From Spirochaetia bacterium (GTDB lineage Bacteria > Spirochaetota > Leptospiria > Leptospirales > Leptonemataceae), in NCBI GenBank assembly GCA_021413825.1, contig JAIOPQ010000088.1, positions 32,556 to 96,555 on the forward strand: a stretch of 64,000 nt of DNA, written 5' to 3'. This document shows positions 45,092-55,088 of the stretch, in pieces. The translations under genes were made by a program, and so were the position numbers. How positions within the stretch are numbered: the first letter of the stretch is position 1; every line of letters begins with the position of its first letter. The notes under the pieces are model-generated. The model saw only the letters and a program-made list of their open reading frames with translations. It was not told where the DNA came from and ran no database searches.

Positions 45092-46173
45092 TGTGCCGCT
45101 TCGATTTTCTCCTCAATCTGAGCGAGACCAGGATCCAGAGGATCCGGAACCTTTCTGTAGGTAATCTTAACTATCTTTCCAGGAGGACCGGCTATGCGAG
45201 GTGGCTTGCCTGGTGCTAGAACCTGAACGCCTGCGCCATTTCCAACCTTGATTTCCAGTCTATTCTTGGCTTCAAACGTGCGGGATTCACCTGTGCGAAT
45301 CTCAACACCGCGATGGTAGTTTCCGTCATCGGTCCATTCAACGTAGGAATCAGCTACAAACTGGAGAGTAACTTGAATGGCACCCTGCTGCTGCACAGCA
45401 ACTTTATCGCCGGATTCAAGCTGTATGCGAGCTGACGCTTCTCCGATTGCGCGCGGAGTAATTCTAACTTCACCTGTTAGCTCTTTAAGAGCCTGGGTAT
45501 CAGAGTTTAGAGCTACTAGCTCCCCTTCTGCTGCGTAAAATGAAAAATCTGTTTCATCATTGATGCGCATCAGGAATAGAGCACGCGGCTTTCCTTCCGG
45601 AGTGGGTTGAATTTCCCCGAGGCATAACTTGATAGCTGTGCTTTCCAGATTGAACCTGACTGCATTTTCTTTTGATACTGCTTCCTGGCGTGGAGGCGCT
45701 CCTTTTGCTGGAAGGGCTATGGGAATAATCTCGCGATCGTGACAGTTAGTCGCGGCGGTATTTCCCTGCGTCGTGCTTCCACCGCTTGAGAATCTAAAGA
45801 CACCAGACATTGAAAGTAGCCCAATTCCAAGGACTACTGCAACACCGGCCACGATGAAAACAACATTCTTACCCACAGCAGGCAAACGGATTCCGGTTGG
45901 ACGGGTAAGCTCTTCAATGGGCGATTGAGTAAGGTCAATTTGCTGACCGCGAAACAAGTTCTCAAGATGACCTGTTTCCAGATTTAGAAACTCAGAATAA
46001 GACTTGAGTGCACCCAGCGCATACGTTTCAGCCGGAAAAATAGTAAAGTCTTCATTTTCGAGTGCTTCAATCCAGCGCGGGCTAATAAACGTTTCGCGCG
46101 CAACATCCTTAATCGTTAGCTTCTTGCCTTCGCGGGCGTCTTTTAAAATTGTTCCGAGTCTTTTAGCTAGCAT
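45088..46173 (-). CDS. rodZ: RodZ-like membrane protein with HTH_25 and DUF4115
   Basis: 361 residues. The N-terminal helix-turn-helix (L-K-D-A-R-E, L-T-I-K-D-V-A-R-E-T-F-I-S-P-R-W-I-E-A-L-E) is the HTH_25/RodZ form. One membrane segment lies near 110-130. The periplasmic part includes a DUF4115 type domain (V-E-W-T-D-D-G near 300, G-N-G-A-G-V). RodZ couples MreB to the wall machinery. The distance from bacterial RodZ is large, so the name is by domain order. Confidence 0.82.
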   Translation of the reverse strand: MLAKRLGTILKDAREGKKLTIKDVARETFISPRWIEALENEDFTIFPAETYALGALKSYSEFLNLETGHLENLFRGQQIDLTQSPIEELTRPTGIRLPAVGKNVVFIVAGVAVVLGIGLLSMSGVFRFSSGGSTTQGNTAATNCHDREIIPIALPAKGAPPRQEAVSKENAVRFNLESTAIKLCLGEIQPTPEGKPRALFLMRINDETDFSFYAAEGELVALNSDTQALKELTGEVRITPRAIGEASARIQLESGDKVAVQQQGAIQVTLQFVADSYVEWTDDGNYHRGVEIRTGESRTFEAKNRLEIKVGNGAGVQVLAPGKPPRIAGPPGKIVKITYRKVPDPLDPGLAQIEEKIEAAQ

Positions 46174-46178
46174 TAACG

Positions 46179-46793
46179 TTATTCGCTCACCAGGGGATTG
46201 GCTACGACGCGGACGGATTCCGGTGGGTCGTATTGGAAGAGCTTTCCTTCAAGCGTGGGATTTACTTCTCCGTTTCTGAATGTAAGCGTGCTTGTCTTAC
46301 CCTGCCCGTCTGAGGCAATTGCACGTCTGATCAGAAACGAACTTGAATCCACGAGCAACTTGATTTTTTCATATCCGCCAGTCTTCTCGCGCTGATCCAT
46401 TTGTAGTACAAAAACATTCATTCCATCTTCATTGCGGGGTTGGTCTGCGCCGTCAAAACGGTAGTGATACTTGCGGAATAGACGAGACACACCGGGTCCG
46501 GCAGTATCCAAAAAGATATTCTTTCCATTTTCGTCTTTCTTCTGTAGACGCAGATCCTGTTTTCCTGCTGCATTCAGGCGAGCAATGTACACCCAGAGTG
46601 TGCGGCCATCTGAAACGATCAAGTTTCCGGCAGGAGCATCAAAACTAAAACGAATCTTTCCTGGATTCTTATATGCGCAGGACCCGCTCATAGCCTTGCT
46701 TGAGGTTCCATCCTGGGTTGTAATTTGAAACTGAGCGCTGTATGTGCCCATCTTTTCATATACAAGGAGGCGCGGATGAGGGTCCAGGGTCAA
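46179..46793 (-). CDS. lolA: LolA-like lipoprotein carrier, no signal peptide seen
   Basis: 204 residues from a TTG overlapping the ftsK stop. The LolA fold is recognisable: M-G-T-Y-S-A-Q-F-Q, M-S-G-S-C-A-Y-K-N-P-G-K-I-R-F-S-F-D-A-P, L-I-V-S-D-G-R-T-L-W-V-Y. LolA ferries lipoproteins across the periplasm, so a Sec signal is expected. Here the frame begins T-L-D-P-H-P-R and the open codons upstream, inside ftsK, are not hydrophobic either. It lies 5 bases ahead of rodZ. Confidence 0.75.
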   Translation of the reverse strand: MTLDPHPRLLVYEKMGTYSAQFQITTQDGTSSKAMSGSCAYKNPGKIRFSFDAPAGNLIVSDGRTLWVYIARLNAAGKQDLRLQKKDENGKNIFLDTAGPGVSRLFRKYHYRFDGADQPRNEDGMNVFVLQMDQREKTGGYEKIKLLVDSSSFLIRRAIASDGQGKTSTLTFRNGEVNPTLEGKLFQYDPPESVRVVANPLVSE

Positions 46794-49549
46794 GACCTTT
46801 TCAGGATTTCTCTGGGGCGGGTCCCTATTGCTGGTCCAAGGTGCCCTTTTTGCTCCAGGGCTTCTATTATGTTTGCGGCCCGATTGTAGCCAATCCTGAG
46901 CCTGCGCTGAACATATGAAGTAGAGGTCTTTCCGCTCTCTTGAATGATCTGCCAGGCCTGCTGCAGTAGCTCCGCATCAATTGGCTCATCCTCAATCGTT
47001 TCATCTTCCTCATCTGGAACAGACACATCGACGTACACTGGCTCACCATAGCGACGAGTCTCTTCGACGATTTTTGCAATCTCCTCTTCTGTGATCAGCG
47101 GGGCCTGAACGCGAGTCAGGCCCGTACTCACCGGTGATTTGTAGAGCATATCCCCGCCGCCGAGCAATGCATCGGCACCGTTTAGATCGAGAATGATGCG
47201 CGAGTCAGTCTTTTGCGCCACATGGAACGCAACCCGCGCCGGAGCATTGGCCTTAATATGCGGCGTAATCACATCGACGGAGGGTCTTTGCGTTGCCATG
47301 ATCATATGAATTCCAACGGCCCGCGCTTTCTGCGCCAGACGCCAGAGGGCATCTTCCACTTCCTTTGGAGAGATGAGCATCAGATCTGACAATTCATCAA
47401 TTACAATCACGATGTATGGGATCTGCGCAGACTCACCTCTGGCCTTCATGCGCTCGTTGTAGGATACGATGTCGCGGCATTTCATATACGACAGATGCTC
47501 GTAGCGTCGCTCCATTTCTTGCAGAACCCAGGCGAGAGCACGTGCCGCAATCCGCGGGTCTGTGATCACTGGCATCAGTAGATGTGGAACCCCTTCATAG
47601 AGTTTCAGTTCCACCATTTTAGGATCGATCATGATAAATCGAACTTCTTCCGGACTGTGTGCATACAGAAGCGATGCGATTACAGAGTTCATGAAAACAG
47701 ATTTACCCTGCCCGGATGCACCAGCGATCAACAGATGCGGCGCGCGCGCAAGATCCAGATATATGTTTCTTCCTGAGATATCTTTTCCAAGGATAATCCC
47801 CAGTTTGTTTTGCTTTCCAAAGAACTCCTTATCTTTCCTGGCTACTTCACCCAGAGTTACAGTCTGTCTTACTCGGTTTGGAATTTCGATTCCTACGGTT
47901 GGCTTACCGGGAAGCGGTGCAACAATTCGCACAGAAGAGACAGCAAGATTCATCCGAATCTCGTTTTCAATTCCAAGGATTTTGTTAAGCCTTACACCTG
48001 GATCGAGCAATATTTCAAAAAGAGTAATGATTGGCCCGCGTTGCGTAGATGTGACGCGACCTGGAATTCCGTAGTCTTTTAGAACTTTCTCAAGCTTCTC
48101 TGTTGTTTCACGCATTTCCCGGTCCACGTCAGTTGCAGGAATTGGCTGGGAAAGCTGAAGTATGTCGGTCGGTAAATGATAACGCCCACCGCGGCGGCGC
48201 ACAGGTGGAACTCCAGTAGCTGGACCGCTTGGAAGCCTGGAGGCTGTTTCGCGTGCGCGCGCGTCTTGTTCGCGAGTCTCGCTGATTTCATCTTCCGAAT
48301 CATTCGGGCTGGAATCGTTCCTTGCATGATCAAGAACCGGAGTGACTGGCCGGATAACGGTCTCCTGCGAAGTCTCGCTGGTTGTGGCGTCAAAAGGAAC
48401 TTCGCTGCTAAAATCAACCGGGTCCGGCTCCAATTCTTGAACTCCAGTTGAGCCCGGGAGAAATTCAACTTCGGAAGTCTCAAACCTGGATTCCATAGCG
48501 CCTATCGTTCCAGGCGAGTCATCATGCTCTGGAAATCTCAGATCAATTTGAGGCTCTGTGCGCGGACCTGCTTCTCCAAATGAGTTCGGCCTAATCTGGA
48601 TCGTTTCGACTCCAGGCGTCCTCTCACGGTTGACATAGCTGGCAGCCAATTGAGTGAGGGATTGTGCACCCCCGACGGTTGCGTTGCGAAACATGAAACG
48701 CGAATGATCCAGGTTGAATGATCCGCGAAATGCAGCGTCTGAATCAATAACAGCGGGTCGGCCCGCATGACGAACACCTACCAGATTTCCAAGTAGGCTA
48801 CTTTGATCCGTAGGTTGCGACGTGGCACGCGGCGACTCCTGAGGAGCCGGCGATTGTGAAACTTTCTGAACCAGTGGAAGATCCCCTGCCTCGTGTTTGT
48901 CGAATTTCAAGGACTCCCCCGTTTCATTGTTTCTCTTGTTGTTCAGATAGGTCATTGCAAGACCTGCGATTCCAGCAAGAGCGGCGATCTTTCCGCCCGT
49001 GCTTGTCCCTGCAGGCGTATCTGCGCCGGTTCCGTTGCTTCCGTTGCCTTCCATTTTAGTTTCAAACGTGCCGTAGAGTTTTTGAATCCCGCGCCCGGCC
49101 TCGGCGAAAGTGGAACCGGTTGAAAGAAACACTGCCGGCAGAAAAATTCCAAACGAGATTAGAACCGCACCCCATCGTCCAAACGCAAATGAGAGCGCGC
49201 CACCCATTGACTCGCCAATTAGCCCTGTGGCAGCACTTGAGAGCAAACCAATCCAGATTGCAGCCGCAGTAGTAAGCACAAGCGTGCTGACCAGTCGCAC
49301 AAGCGGATCAACAAGCTCACCTTTATAGAGGCCGGTGCCGCCTTGAATCAGCAAAAATACAGGAACGAAAAAGGCCGCTTTGCCCAGGAGATGAAACAGG
49401 ACCTGGGCTGTGGCCACACCCACCCGTCCTATCAGATTTTCCGGTTGTCCGTCAATTTCCCTGTGAGTGGCAAGGGCCAGAAACATGAGAATTCCGCCGA
49501 GAAATACGAGGAAAGAGATAGCATCCCCGATGTTTTTGCGCTCGGCCAT
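46790..49549 (-). CDS. ftsK: DNA translocase FtsK
   Basis: 919 residues from the ATG of M-A-E-R-K-N-I-G; the frame is open to 49735 but the first 62 codons have no family match. Four N-terminal membrane segments (about 10-150) are followed by a long Pro/Glu/Asp linker (about 200-480) and the motor. Walker A is G-A-S-G-Q-G-K-S-V, Walker B I-V-I-V-I-D-E-L. The C-terminal winged gamma domain (S-T-S-Y-V-Q-R-R-L-R-I-G-Y-N-R-A-A) binds KOPS. FtsK clears and resolves the terminus at division. Confidence 0.93.
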   Translation of the reverse strand: MAERKNIGDAISFLVFLGGILMFLALATHREIDGQPENLIGRVGVATAQVLFHLLGKAAFFVPVFLLIQGGTGLYKGELVDPLVRLVSTLVLTTAAAIWIGLLSSAATGLIGESMGGALSFAFGRWGAVLISFGIFLPAVFLSTGSTFAEAGRGIQKLYGTFETKMEGNGSNGTGADTPAGTSTGGKIAALAGIAGLAMTYLNNKRNNETGESLKFDKHEAGDLPLVQKVSQSPAPQESPRATSQPTDQSSLLGNLVGVRHAGRPAVIDSDAAFRGSFNLDHSRFMFRNATVGGAQSLTQLAASYVNRERTPGVETIQIRPNSFGEAGPRTEPQIDLRFPEHDDSPGTIGAMESRFETSEVEFLPGSTGVQELEPDPVDFSSEVPFDATTSETSQETVIRPVTPVLDHARNDSSPNDSEDEISETREQDARARETASRLPSGPATGVPPVRRRGGRYHLPTDILQLSQPIPATDVDREMRETTEKLEKVLKDYGIPGRVTSTQRGPIITLFEILLDPGVRLNKILGIENEIRMNLAVSSVRIVAPLPGKPTVGIEIPNRVRQTVTLGEVARKDKEFFGKQNKLGIILGKDISGRNIYLDLARAPHLLIAGASGQGKSVFMNSVIASLLYAHSPEEVRFIMIDPKMVELKLYEGVPHLLMPVITDPRIAARALAWVLQEMERRYEHLSYMKCRDIVSYNERMKARGESAQIPYIVIVIDELSDLMLISPKEVEDALWRLAQKARAVGIHMIMATQRPSVDVITPHIKANAPARVAFHVAQKTDSRIILDLNGADALLGGGDMLYKSPVSTGLTRVQAPLITEEEIAKIVEETRRYGEPVYVDVSVPDEEDETIEDEPIDAELLQQAWQIIQESGKTSTSYVQRRLRIGYNRAANIIEALEQKGHLGPAIGTRPREILKRS

Positions 49550-49612
49550 GCCTCTATTTTCGGCCTTCTGGGCCTGGACCTGGTTCTTTTTATCGGGGGT
49601 GTCGGAAATTAA

Positions 49613-49708
49613 CGGCAGATGGAGAAAAAGGAATTCACCACAGGGCGCACGGAAGACACCGAGTCGTTCATTCAATTTTTCCCTGCGTTCCATCCCTATC
49701 CATCTGCG
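49613..49708. repeat. dispersed GCAGATGG/CCATCTGC inverted-repeat element
   Basis: CGGCAGATGG at the left pairs with CCATCTGCG (49700-49708). An inner CCACAGGGCGCACGGA and ACCCTGCGTTCCAT type words are related to the other copies. It fills much of the 209-bp gap between ftsK and the MarR gene. Confidence 0.5.
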
Positions 49709-49721
49709 CTTCATTCTCGCC

Positions 49722-49757
49722 TTGACAAGCCGCACACCAATTAGTTTTATGTAAAAC
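49722..49757 (+). promoter_or_regulatory. promoter and palindromic operator of the MarR gene
   Basis: TTGACA (49722-49727), a 17-base spacer, TTTTAT (49745-49750). GTTTTA-TG-TAAAAC (49744-49757) is a 6-bp-arm inverted repeat over the -10 box that ends just before the ATG. It fits autorepression by MarR. The predicted transcript would begin within a couple of bases of the ATG. Confidence 0.5.
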
Positions 49758-49758
49758 C

Positions 49759-50181
49759 ATGAGAGCCAGGGGACTCATCCAGCAGATAGCAACCGTTCGC
49801 GAGAAGACCCATTCGCGGATGGAACAATATTTGCGCGAGTACGACCTTGGAGAAATTGCGCCTTCTCATGGCAGTATACTCATTGCGCTCGATCGCACGG
49901 ATTCTCTAACCATGGGCGAAATAGCCGAAATTGTTGGGCGTGATAAATCCACGCTGACTGTGCTGGTAAATCGACTGGAGCAGCTCGGGTACGTTAAACG
50001 ACAGGCAGACGCTCAGGATCTGCGAATTACCCGAATCTCGCTCACAGATCGCGCAAGGAAAGCCAGGCGGAAATTCACAATTGTTTCAAAGAAAATGAAT
50101 CAACAATTCTTTGCGGGGTTCCAAGATTCAGAACTCAACGAACTGCGCCGTCTATTAAGCAAATTGCAATCGAATCTATAG
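49759..50181 (+). CDS. MarR-family transcriptional regulator
   Basis: 140 residues with the winged-helix order of MarR: a dimer helix, L-T-M-G-E-I-A-E-I-V-G-R-D-K-S-T-L-T-V-L-V-N-R-L-E (recognition helix), G-Y-V-K-R-Q-A-D-A-Q-D-L-R-I (wing) and a C-terminal dimer helix. A ligand is unknown. It stands 22 bases ahead of the DUF4442 gene, its probable target. Confidence 0.88.
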   Translation: MRARGLIQQIATVREKTHSRMEQYLREYDLGEIAPSHGSILIALDRTDSLTMGEIAEIVGRDKSTLTVLVNRLEQLGYVKRQADAQDLRITRISLTDRARKARRKFTIVSKKMNQQFFAGFQDSELNELRRLLSKLQSNL

Positions 50182-50203
50182 TCTGAAGATCAAGGGAGCA
50201 TAT

Positions 50204-50740
50204 ATGGAAACCGATCAAATAGTTTTACGTCAAACTAACTGGAGCTGGTCAGGCTACTGGAGACGGATCAGGGAAACCCTGCGCTTCCTGCGTATCACTC
50301 CGGTGTATTATCTTTCCGGCGGCAGAATCGAATACGTTTCAGAGGACTTCAGAGATCTGATCATCCGAATTCCGCACACCTGGATTACACGCAATCTTGT
50401 GAATTCAGTATTTGGAGGTTCATTGTTTGCCGCAACCGACCCAATCTACATGGCGATGCTCATGCAGGCTCTAGGCCGCGATTATTTTGTAATCGATAAG
50501 GAAGGCAGAATGGAATATATCAAACCTCTAACAAGTGCAGGCTTTGCCCGCTTTGAGCTGAGTCAAGAAGTGATCGATTCAATCATTCAAGAGTGCGGAG
50601 CAAAGAAAAAATCTGTCCGGAGCTTTCCCGTGGTGATCCAGAATGACAAGGGCACAGTTGTGGCCCGCGGTGAACGAACCTTGTACATTAGAAGGATGAA
50701 CACTGAAAACGTAAATTCCAGATTGAAACGCAGAATGTAG
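50204..50740 (+). CDS. DUF4442 hotdog-fold protein
   Basis: 178 residues. The DUF4442 pattern I-P-H-T-W-I-T-R-N-L, V-F-G-G-S-L-F-A-A-T-D-P-I, L-G-R-D-Y-F-V-I-D-K-E-G and I-K-P-L-T covers the middle. These hotdog proteins are related to acyl-CoA thioesterases; no activity is known for this clade. A GGGAGC site precedes the ATG. The C-terminus is basic. Confidence 0.8.
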   Translation: METDQIVLRQTNWSWSGYWRRIRETLRFLRITPVYYLSGGRIEYVSEDFRDLIIRIPHTWITRNLVNSVFGGSLFAATDPIYMAMLMQALGRDYFVIDKEGRMEYIKPLTSAGFARFELSQEVIDSIIQECGAKKKSVRSFPVVIQNDKGTVVARGERTLYIRRMNTENVNSRLKRRM

Positions 50741-50758
50741 CGCGAGCGAGAATTCAAT

Positions 50759-52183
50759 TCAAGGGAAAACTACAACGTCGTCTTCCAGATAGAAGCCCGA
50801 CATTCGCGTTCTAGAGCCATCCTTCTTTTCAACTGTAACTTCACTGAACTCGAATGGCACGGAAATATCATCCGTGTTGTCTGCCTGAATGCAGAAGTGC
50901 AGATGTGATTCACTGGACATACCGCTATTGCCTACATATCCAATCAAATCTCCTCGGCTCACCCGCTGTCCTTTTTTTACCAGGATCCCCCCGTTTTTCA
51001 TGTGAGCATAAAACGAAGCGTAGCCTTTGTGCCGGATTGTGATCGTATTTGCATCGCTACTGAATCCCCCCGGCGGGTTATCAGGGAATCCGTCGATTGT
51101 ACCCGCGATCTCTCCATCTGCCACGGCAAAGACTGGCTTGCCGAACATGAAATAGTCAGCATTACTTTTACGCGCAGTCCCAGGCTTTGCGATGTTACGT
51201 GCCTCATCCACCGCAGCAAAGTCGTAGCAGTAGTTTGCAAACCCGTTATGCGTCATGGCACTTCCGCCAAACTCACTCCAAATGATGTTACGCCCTTTCA
51301 GGGGAAAATCCAGGCCACGCACTGGTGAGGGGAGCGTCCTGCTTTTCCAATACAGAGCATACCCTTTTCTTCGCCACGAAATAGCGGTTGCTCTGAGCGC
51401 GGTGTCTGAAGCGTTATTTTGCCTGTAGTTGGCGTAGAGCTGGAAACCGTAATCATCATGCAGCCAGGGGTCATCTGGGAAATGAGCCAAGAGCCGATCG
51501 TACACGGTTTGAAAATATCCACGATCTCCAATGTCCCGAAGACCGAAGCGCAGGATGAGCCTGGGATAATACTGGTTATATTTCCCTTGAAGCAAATTGC
51601 TTAATGCACGGTCTGTGTGAACGCGCATTTGATTCTTGTTCCCGGAGACGCGTGTCGCTTTAAAACTTTGATATTCCGTGAACGGTAGTCCTTCGCGGAA
51701 GCGTTCCGAATCCGGATAGTTGCGAACTCCTTTTTCCATGAGTGCGATGGCCTCTTCAAATTTGCCGAGACTACGAAACGAACGCGCCAGACAGAATTCA
51801 GTGTACTCGCGTGGATCTATCTGCGCTGCCTCAGAAAAAAGAGCATGCGCTGATTCAGCTGGCATGGTCTCTGCCTTCTTGATGAGAACGCGCGCCAGGG
51901 CAGTGCTGATCTTCGCATCGTCTGGCCAGCGCTTGAGGCCACTCCGTGCCACGGTCATTGCATCATCGTATCGGTTCAGATTCTCAAGGGCCCATGCATG
52001 CGACGAATAGGCCCATGCTTGATCAGGCTTTTCTGAGATATAGGCTTTGAGTTCAATATCTGCCGCAGTCCAGTTTTTCTGACGCAGATGCTCGGTAATC
52101 AAGTCTGCACTCGGGGCGGCAAAGACTGATGCCATAACGAACACAGATCCCCACAGGATTATTTTCTTAAGATATCTAAACAT
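50759..52183 (-). CDS. secreted M23-family metallopeptidase with TPR repeats
   Basis: 474 residues. A signal peptide is followed by TPR-like helix pairs (about 30-220; A-W-A-L-E-N-L-N-R-Y-D-D-A-M). The C-terminal LytM domain has G-K-P-V-F-A-V-A-D-G-E-I, Y-A-H-M-K and H-L-H-F, with H-N-G-F upstream as the first metal ligand region. Such enzymes cut peptidoglycan cross-links. The start is the ATG before F-R-Y-L-K-K, 9 bases inside another ATG at 52192; both give the same signal. Confidence 0.85.
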   Translation of the reverse strand: MFRYLKKIILWGSVFVMASVFAAPSADLITEHLRQKNWTAADIELKAYISEKPDQAWAYSSHAWALENLNRYDDAMTVARSGLKRWPDDAKISTALARVLIKKAETMPAESAHALFSEAAQIDPREYTEFCLARSFRSLGKFEEAIALMEKGVRNYPDSERFREGLPFTEYQSFKATRVSGNKNQMRVHTDRALSNLLQGKYNQYYPRLILRFGLRDIGDRGYFQTVYDRLLAHFPDDPWLHDDYGFQLYANYRQNNASDTALRATAISWRRKGYALYWKSRTLPSPVRGLDFPLKGRNIIWSEFGGSAMTHNGFANYCYDFAAVDEARNIAKPGTARKSNADYFMFGKPVFAVADGEIAGTIDGFPDNPPGGFSSDANTITIRHKGYASFYAHMKNGGILVKKGQRVSRGDLIGYVGNSGMSSESHLHFCIQADNTDDISVPFEFSEVTVEKKDGSRTRMSGFYLEDDVVVFP

Positions 52184-52221
52184 TTGGATCATCCCTGCCT
52201 TCTGCATTGGACGAAATGGAA

Positions 52222-52305
52222 CCACAGATGGCACTGATACGCGGAACGAAATCAAGACGAAACGGAAACAGTTTTCATCTGCGTTTCATCGGTATCCATC
52301 TGTGG
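52222..52305. repeat. dispersed CCACAGATGG hairpin element, best preserved copy
   Basis: CCACAGATGG (52222-52231) faces CCATCTGTGG (52296-52305) exactly. Inner arms also pair imperfectly (ACTGATACGCGGAACGAAA against TTTCATCGGTAT). It lies between dut and the M23 gene. Confidence 0.65.
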
Positions 52306-52337
52306 TTTCTTCCTATCCTTACTTATTGTAATTAGAA

Positions 52338-52784
52338 TTAAGCAAGACCGGTGCTACCGAATCCACCTACGCCTCGCGACGTTTCTGTCAGAGAGGAAGC
52401 GGGCACTTCTTCAAAATCAATCGGTTCCCATTTCTCAATGATCATCTGAGCAATGCGATCGCCGCTACGAATTACAAACGGCTGCTGGCCCAGGTGTGCC
52501 AGAATTACCTGTAGCTCACCGCGATAGTCCCAGTCAATCGTGGCCGGTGAATTAGGCAGAGTGATTCCGTGCTTGAGGGCTAAACCCGAACGCGGACGCA
52601 GCGTTATGAACGTGTGTTCGGGAATATCCAGGAAAATTCCGGTGGGGACAAGGATTCTGTCCCCCGGATTCAGAGTTAGTTCAGTATCGATTGGCAGAAA
52701 CGCACATACGTCGTAACCGGCCGCACCTTCTGTGGCACGCACCGGAATTCTTGCACCTTGCTTCAGCGCGATGCGAACGTGCAT
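52338..52784 (-). CDS. dut: dUTP diphosphatase
   Basis: 148 residues, trimeric dUTPase. The five motifs are present: A-A-G-Y-D, P-R-S-G-L-A-L-K-H-G-I, N-S-P-A-T-I-D-W-D-Y-R-G-E-L, R-S-G-D-R-I-A-Q-M and the Gly-rich R-G-V-G-G-F-G-S-T-G end. It removes dUTP and supplies dUMP. Only 3 bases follow pnp, so co-transcription is likely. Confidence 0.95.
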   Translation of the reverse strand: MHVRIALKQGARIPVRATEGAAGYDVCAFLPIDTELTLNPGDRILVPTGIFLDIPEHTFITLRPRSGLALKHGITLPNSPATIDWDYRGELQVILAHLGQQPFVIRSGDRIAQMIIEKWEPIDFEEVPASSLTETSRGVGGFGSTGLA

Positions 52785-52787
52785 CGT

Positions 52788-55064
52788 CTAACGTCTGCCG
52801 CCACCTGAGCGGCCACCACCGCCGGAACGTCCTCCGCCACCTGAGCGACCACCAGACCCACCGCGATAGCCGCCGCCATTTCTGTCCTCGCGCGGAGGAC
52901 GATCACCGTCTGCTCCACCTTCACCTGGCGCATCAAAACGCGACGGGCGACTCTGGCCGGATGCAATCAGATCTTTGCGACCCAGTTCGATTTTTCCCTG
53001 ACGATCTACACCAGTTACAACAACTTCAACTTTGTCGCCTTCGTTCATTACATCGCGAACGGAGTTAATGCGTGTTGGAGCCATTTTAGAAATATGCAGC
53101 AGGCCTTCTTTGCCAGGAAGAATTTCTATGAACGCGCCAAAGTCTACAACACGTTTGACAGTTCCATTAAACTCAGAACCCGGTTCAATTTCAATGAACA
53201 GATCCATGATGAGTTTCTTGGCGTAATCATTTGCTTCGCCACCAGAAGATGCAATGGTTACAACACCGCTGTCTTCAACATTGATTTCCGATTTGGATTT
53301 CTCAATAATGGCGCGGATTACTTTTCCGCCCGGCCCAATCAGTTCGCCAATGCGTTCTGGATCGATCTGGATCTGAGTAATGCGCGGAGCATTCTGGGAA
53401 ACCGTAGTTCTAGCATCCTGGATGGCTTTGTTCATAATCCCAAGAATATGAGCGCGGCCTTTTGCCGATGCATCAATTGCAGCGCCAAGGATTTCAATTG
53501 AAACGCCTGTGAGTTTAATATCAAGCTGGAAGGCCGTGATTCCTTTTTCAGTTCCGGCAACTTTAAAGTCCATGTCGCCAAAATGATCTTCGAGACCTGC
53601 AATATCAGACAGAACTACAAAGTCGTCTTTATCGCCAAGAATCAGACCCATTGCAATTCCAGAAACCGCACGCGGGATTGGAACACCAGCAGCCATCATT
53701 GCAAGGGAGCCGCTGCAAACTGAAGCCATGGATGAATATCCATTGGACTCAAGGATATCAGAGACTACACGCACAACATACGGGAATTTATCCTGGCCTG
53801 GCACCATTACTTTGAGTGCACGTTCGGCTAGATTTCCATGACCGATTTCGCGACGACCGGGTCCGCTGAATCGTTTCACTTCACCGGTTGAAAACGGCGG
53901 GAAATTGTAATGCAACATGAAGTTCTTGCTTTGAAGCCCGCTCAAGGTTTCATACTTCTGCGCATCGCCAGTTGTGCCGAGCGTTACAACACCAAGCGAC
54001 TGGGTCTGACCGCGGGTAAATACAGCGGAACCGTGAACTCCAGGCAGAACATCGAGTTCTACCGAAATATCGCGAATTTCGTCGAGCTTACGACCGTCGT
54101 AGCGAACACCTTTTGCAAACACATCGCTGCGAACCACTTCGTATTCGAGTAGTTCCATGTTAGCTTTGATTTCTTTGAGTGCGCGTTCAATGCTCTTGTC
54201 ATCTTTGCCTGCATCGCGCAGCTTTTTCTCGAAGTGCTCTTTCACTTCTTTGATTACTGCGTCCACATGGCTCTGGCGATTGAGCTTGTCTTTTGTACTG
54301 GAAGCTGCGCGCATTTTCTCGCGACCGAATTCAAATACTTCTTTTGTAAGCTCTGGATCCGGCAGACGAAGTTTGATTTCGCGTTTTACGCGATTCACTT
54401 TGCTTGCGAGTTTTTCTTGAACTGCAATTTTCTCGATTATGACCTTGTGGCCAAAAGCAACTGCGTCTAGCATGTCCTGCTTTGAATACTCAGCAGCAAC
54501 GCCTTCTATCATTACGATATGCGTCTTTGATCCTGCAACTACGAGCTCGATGTCGCTCTTAGACATTGCATCTGGACCTGGATCAGCAACAAACTGACCG
54601 TCGATTTTACCAACTACTACAGCTGCAATCGGGCCATGAAATGGAATATCAGACGTGTGAATTGCTGCAGACGCAGCAGTGACCGCATGCCCTTCTACGC
54701 TTACGTTTGGATCAGCAGAAAGTACGGTTACAAATACTTGAACTTCTGAAAAGAATCCTTCCGGGAACAAAGGACGAATTGGGCGATCGATGATACGTGA
54801 AATCAGAGTTTCATGTTCAGCAGGACGCGTTTCTCTTTTGAAATAACCGCCAGGGAATCTTCCCGTTGCGTATGTCTTCTCGCGGTATTCTACCGTGAGT
54901 GGAAAAAATTCCTGACCATCTTTTGCGTCCGTTTCACCGCATACAGTTGCAAGCAGAACTAAATTGCCACAACGATATACGATTGCTCCGTCTGCCTGTT
55001 TTGCCCAGTTGCCGGTTTCGAGTGATACTGTTTTGCCGCTAATTACGGCCTCTTCTTTGAACAT
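52788..55064 (-). CDS. pnp: polyribonucleotide nucleotidyltransferase (PNPase)
   Basis: Phosphorolytic 3'-5' RNA exonuclease; 758 residues. Two RNase PH domains flank a helical domain ([32 protein letters not shown]). The KH domain has I-G-P-G-G-K-V-I-R. The S1 domain follows, [13 protein letters not shown]. The last 55 residues are a Gly/Ser/Arg tail with R-S-G-G-G-G repeats. A strong AGGAGG site stands 4 bases ahead of CATATG. Confidence 0.96.
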   Translation of the reverse strand: MFKEEAVISGKTVSLETGNWAKQADGAIVYRCGNLVLLATVCGETDAKDGQEFFPLTVEYREKTYATGRFPGGYFKRETRPAEHETLISRIIDRPIRPLFPEGFFSEVQVFVTVLSADPNVSVEGHAVTAASAAIHTSDIPFHGPIAAVVVGKIDGQFVADPGPDAMSKSDIELVVAGSKTHIVMIEGVAAEYSKQDMLDAVAFGHKVIIEKIAVQEKLASKVNRVKREIKLRLPDPELTKEVFEFGREKMRAASSTKDKLNRQSHVDAVIKEVKEHFEKKLRDAGKDDKSIERALKEIKANMELLEYEVVRSDVFAKGVRYDGRKLDEIRDISVELDVLPGVHGSAVFTRGQTQSLGVVTLGTTGDAQKYETLSGLQSKNFMLHYNFPPFSTGEVKRFSGPGRREIGHGNLAERALKVMVPGQDKFPYVVRVVSDILESNGYSSMASVCSGSLAMMAAGVPIPRAVSGIAMGLILGDKDDFVVLSDIAGLEDHFGDMDFKVAGTEKGITAFQLDIKLTGVSIEILGAAIDASAKGRAHILGIMNKAIQDARTTVSQNAPRITQIQIDPERIGELIGPGGKVIRAIIEKSKSEINVEDSGVVTIASSGGEANDYAKKLIMDLFIEIEPGSEFNGTVKRVVDFGAFIEILPGKEGLLHISKMAPTRINSVRDVMNEGDKVEVVVTGVDRQGKIELGRKDLIASGQSRPSRFDAPGEGGADGDRPPREDRNGGGYRGGSGGRSGGGGRSGGGGRSGGGRR

Positions 55065-55088
55065 ATGGTCCTCCTGGGAGTTACAGGA

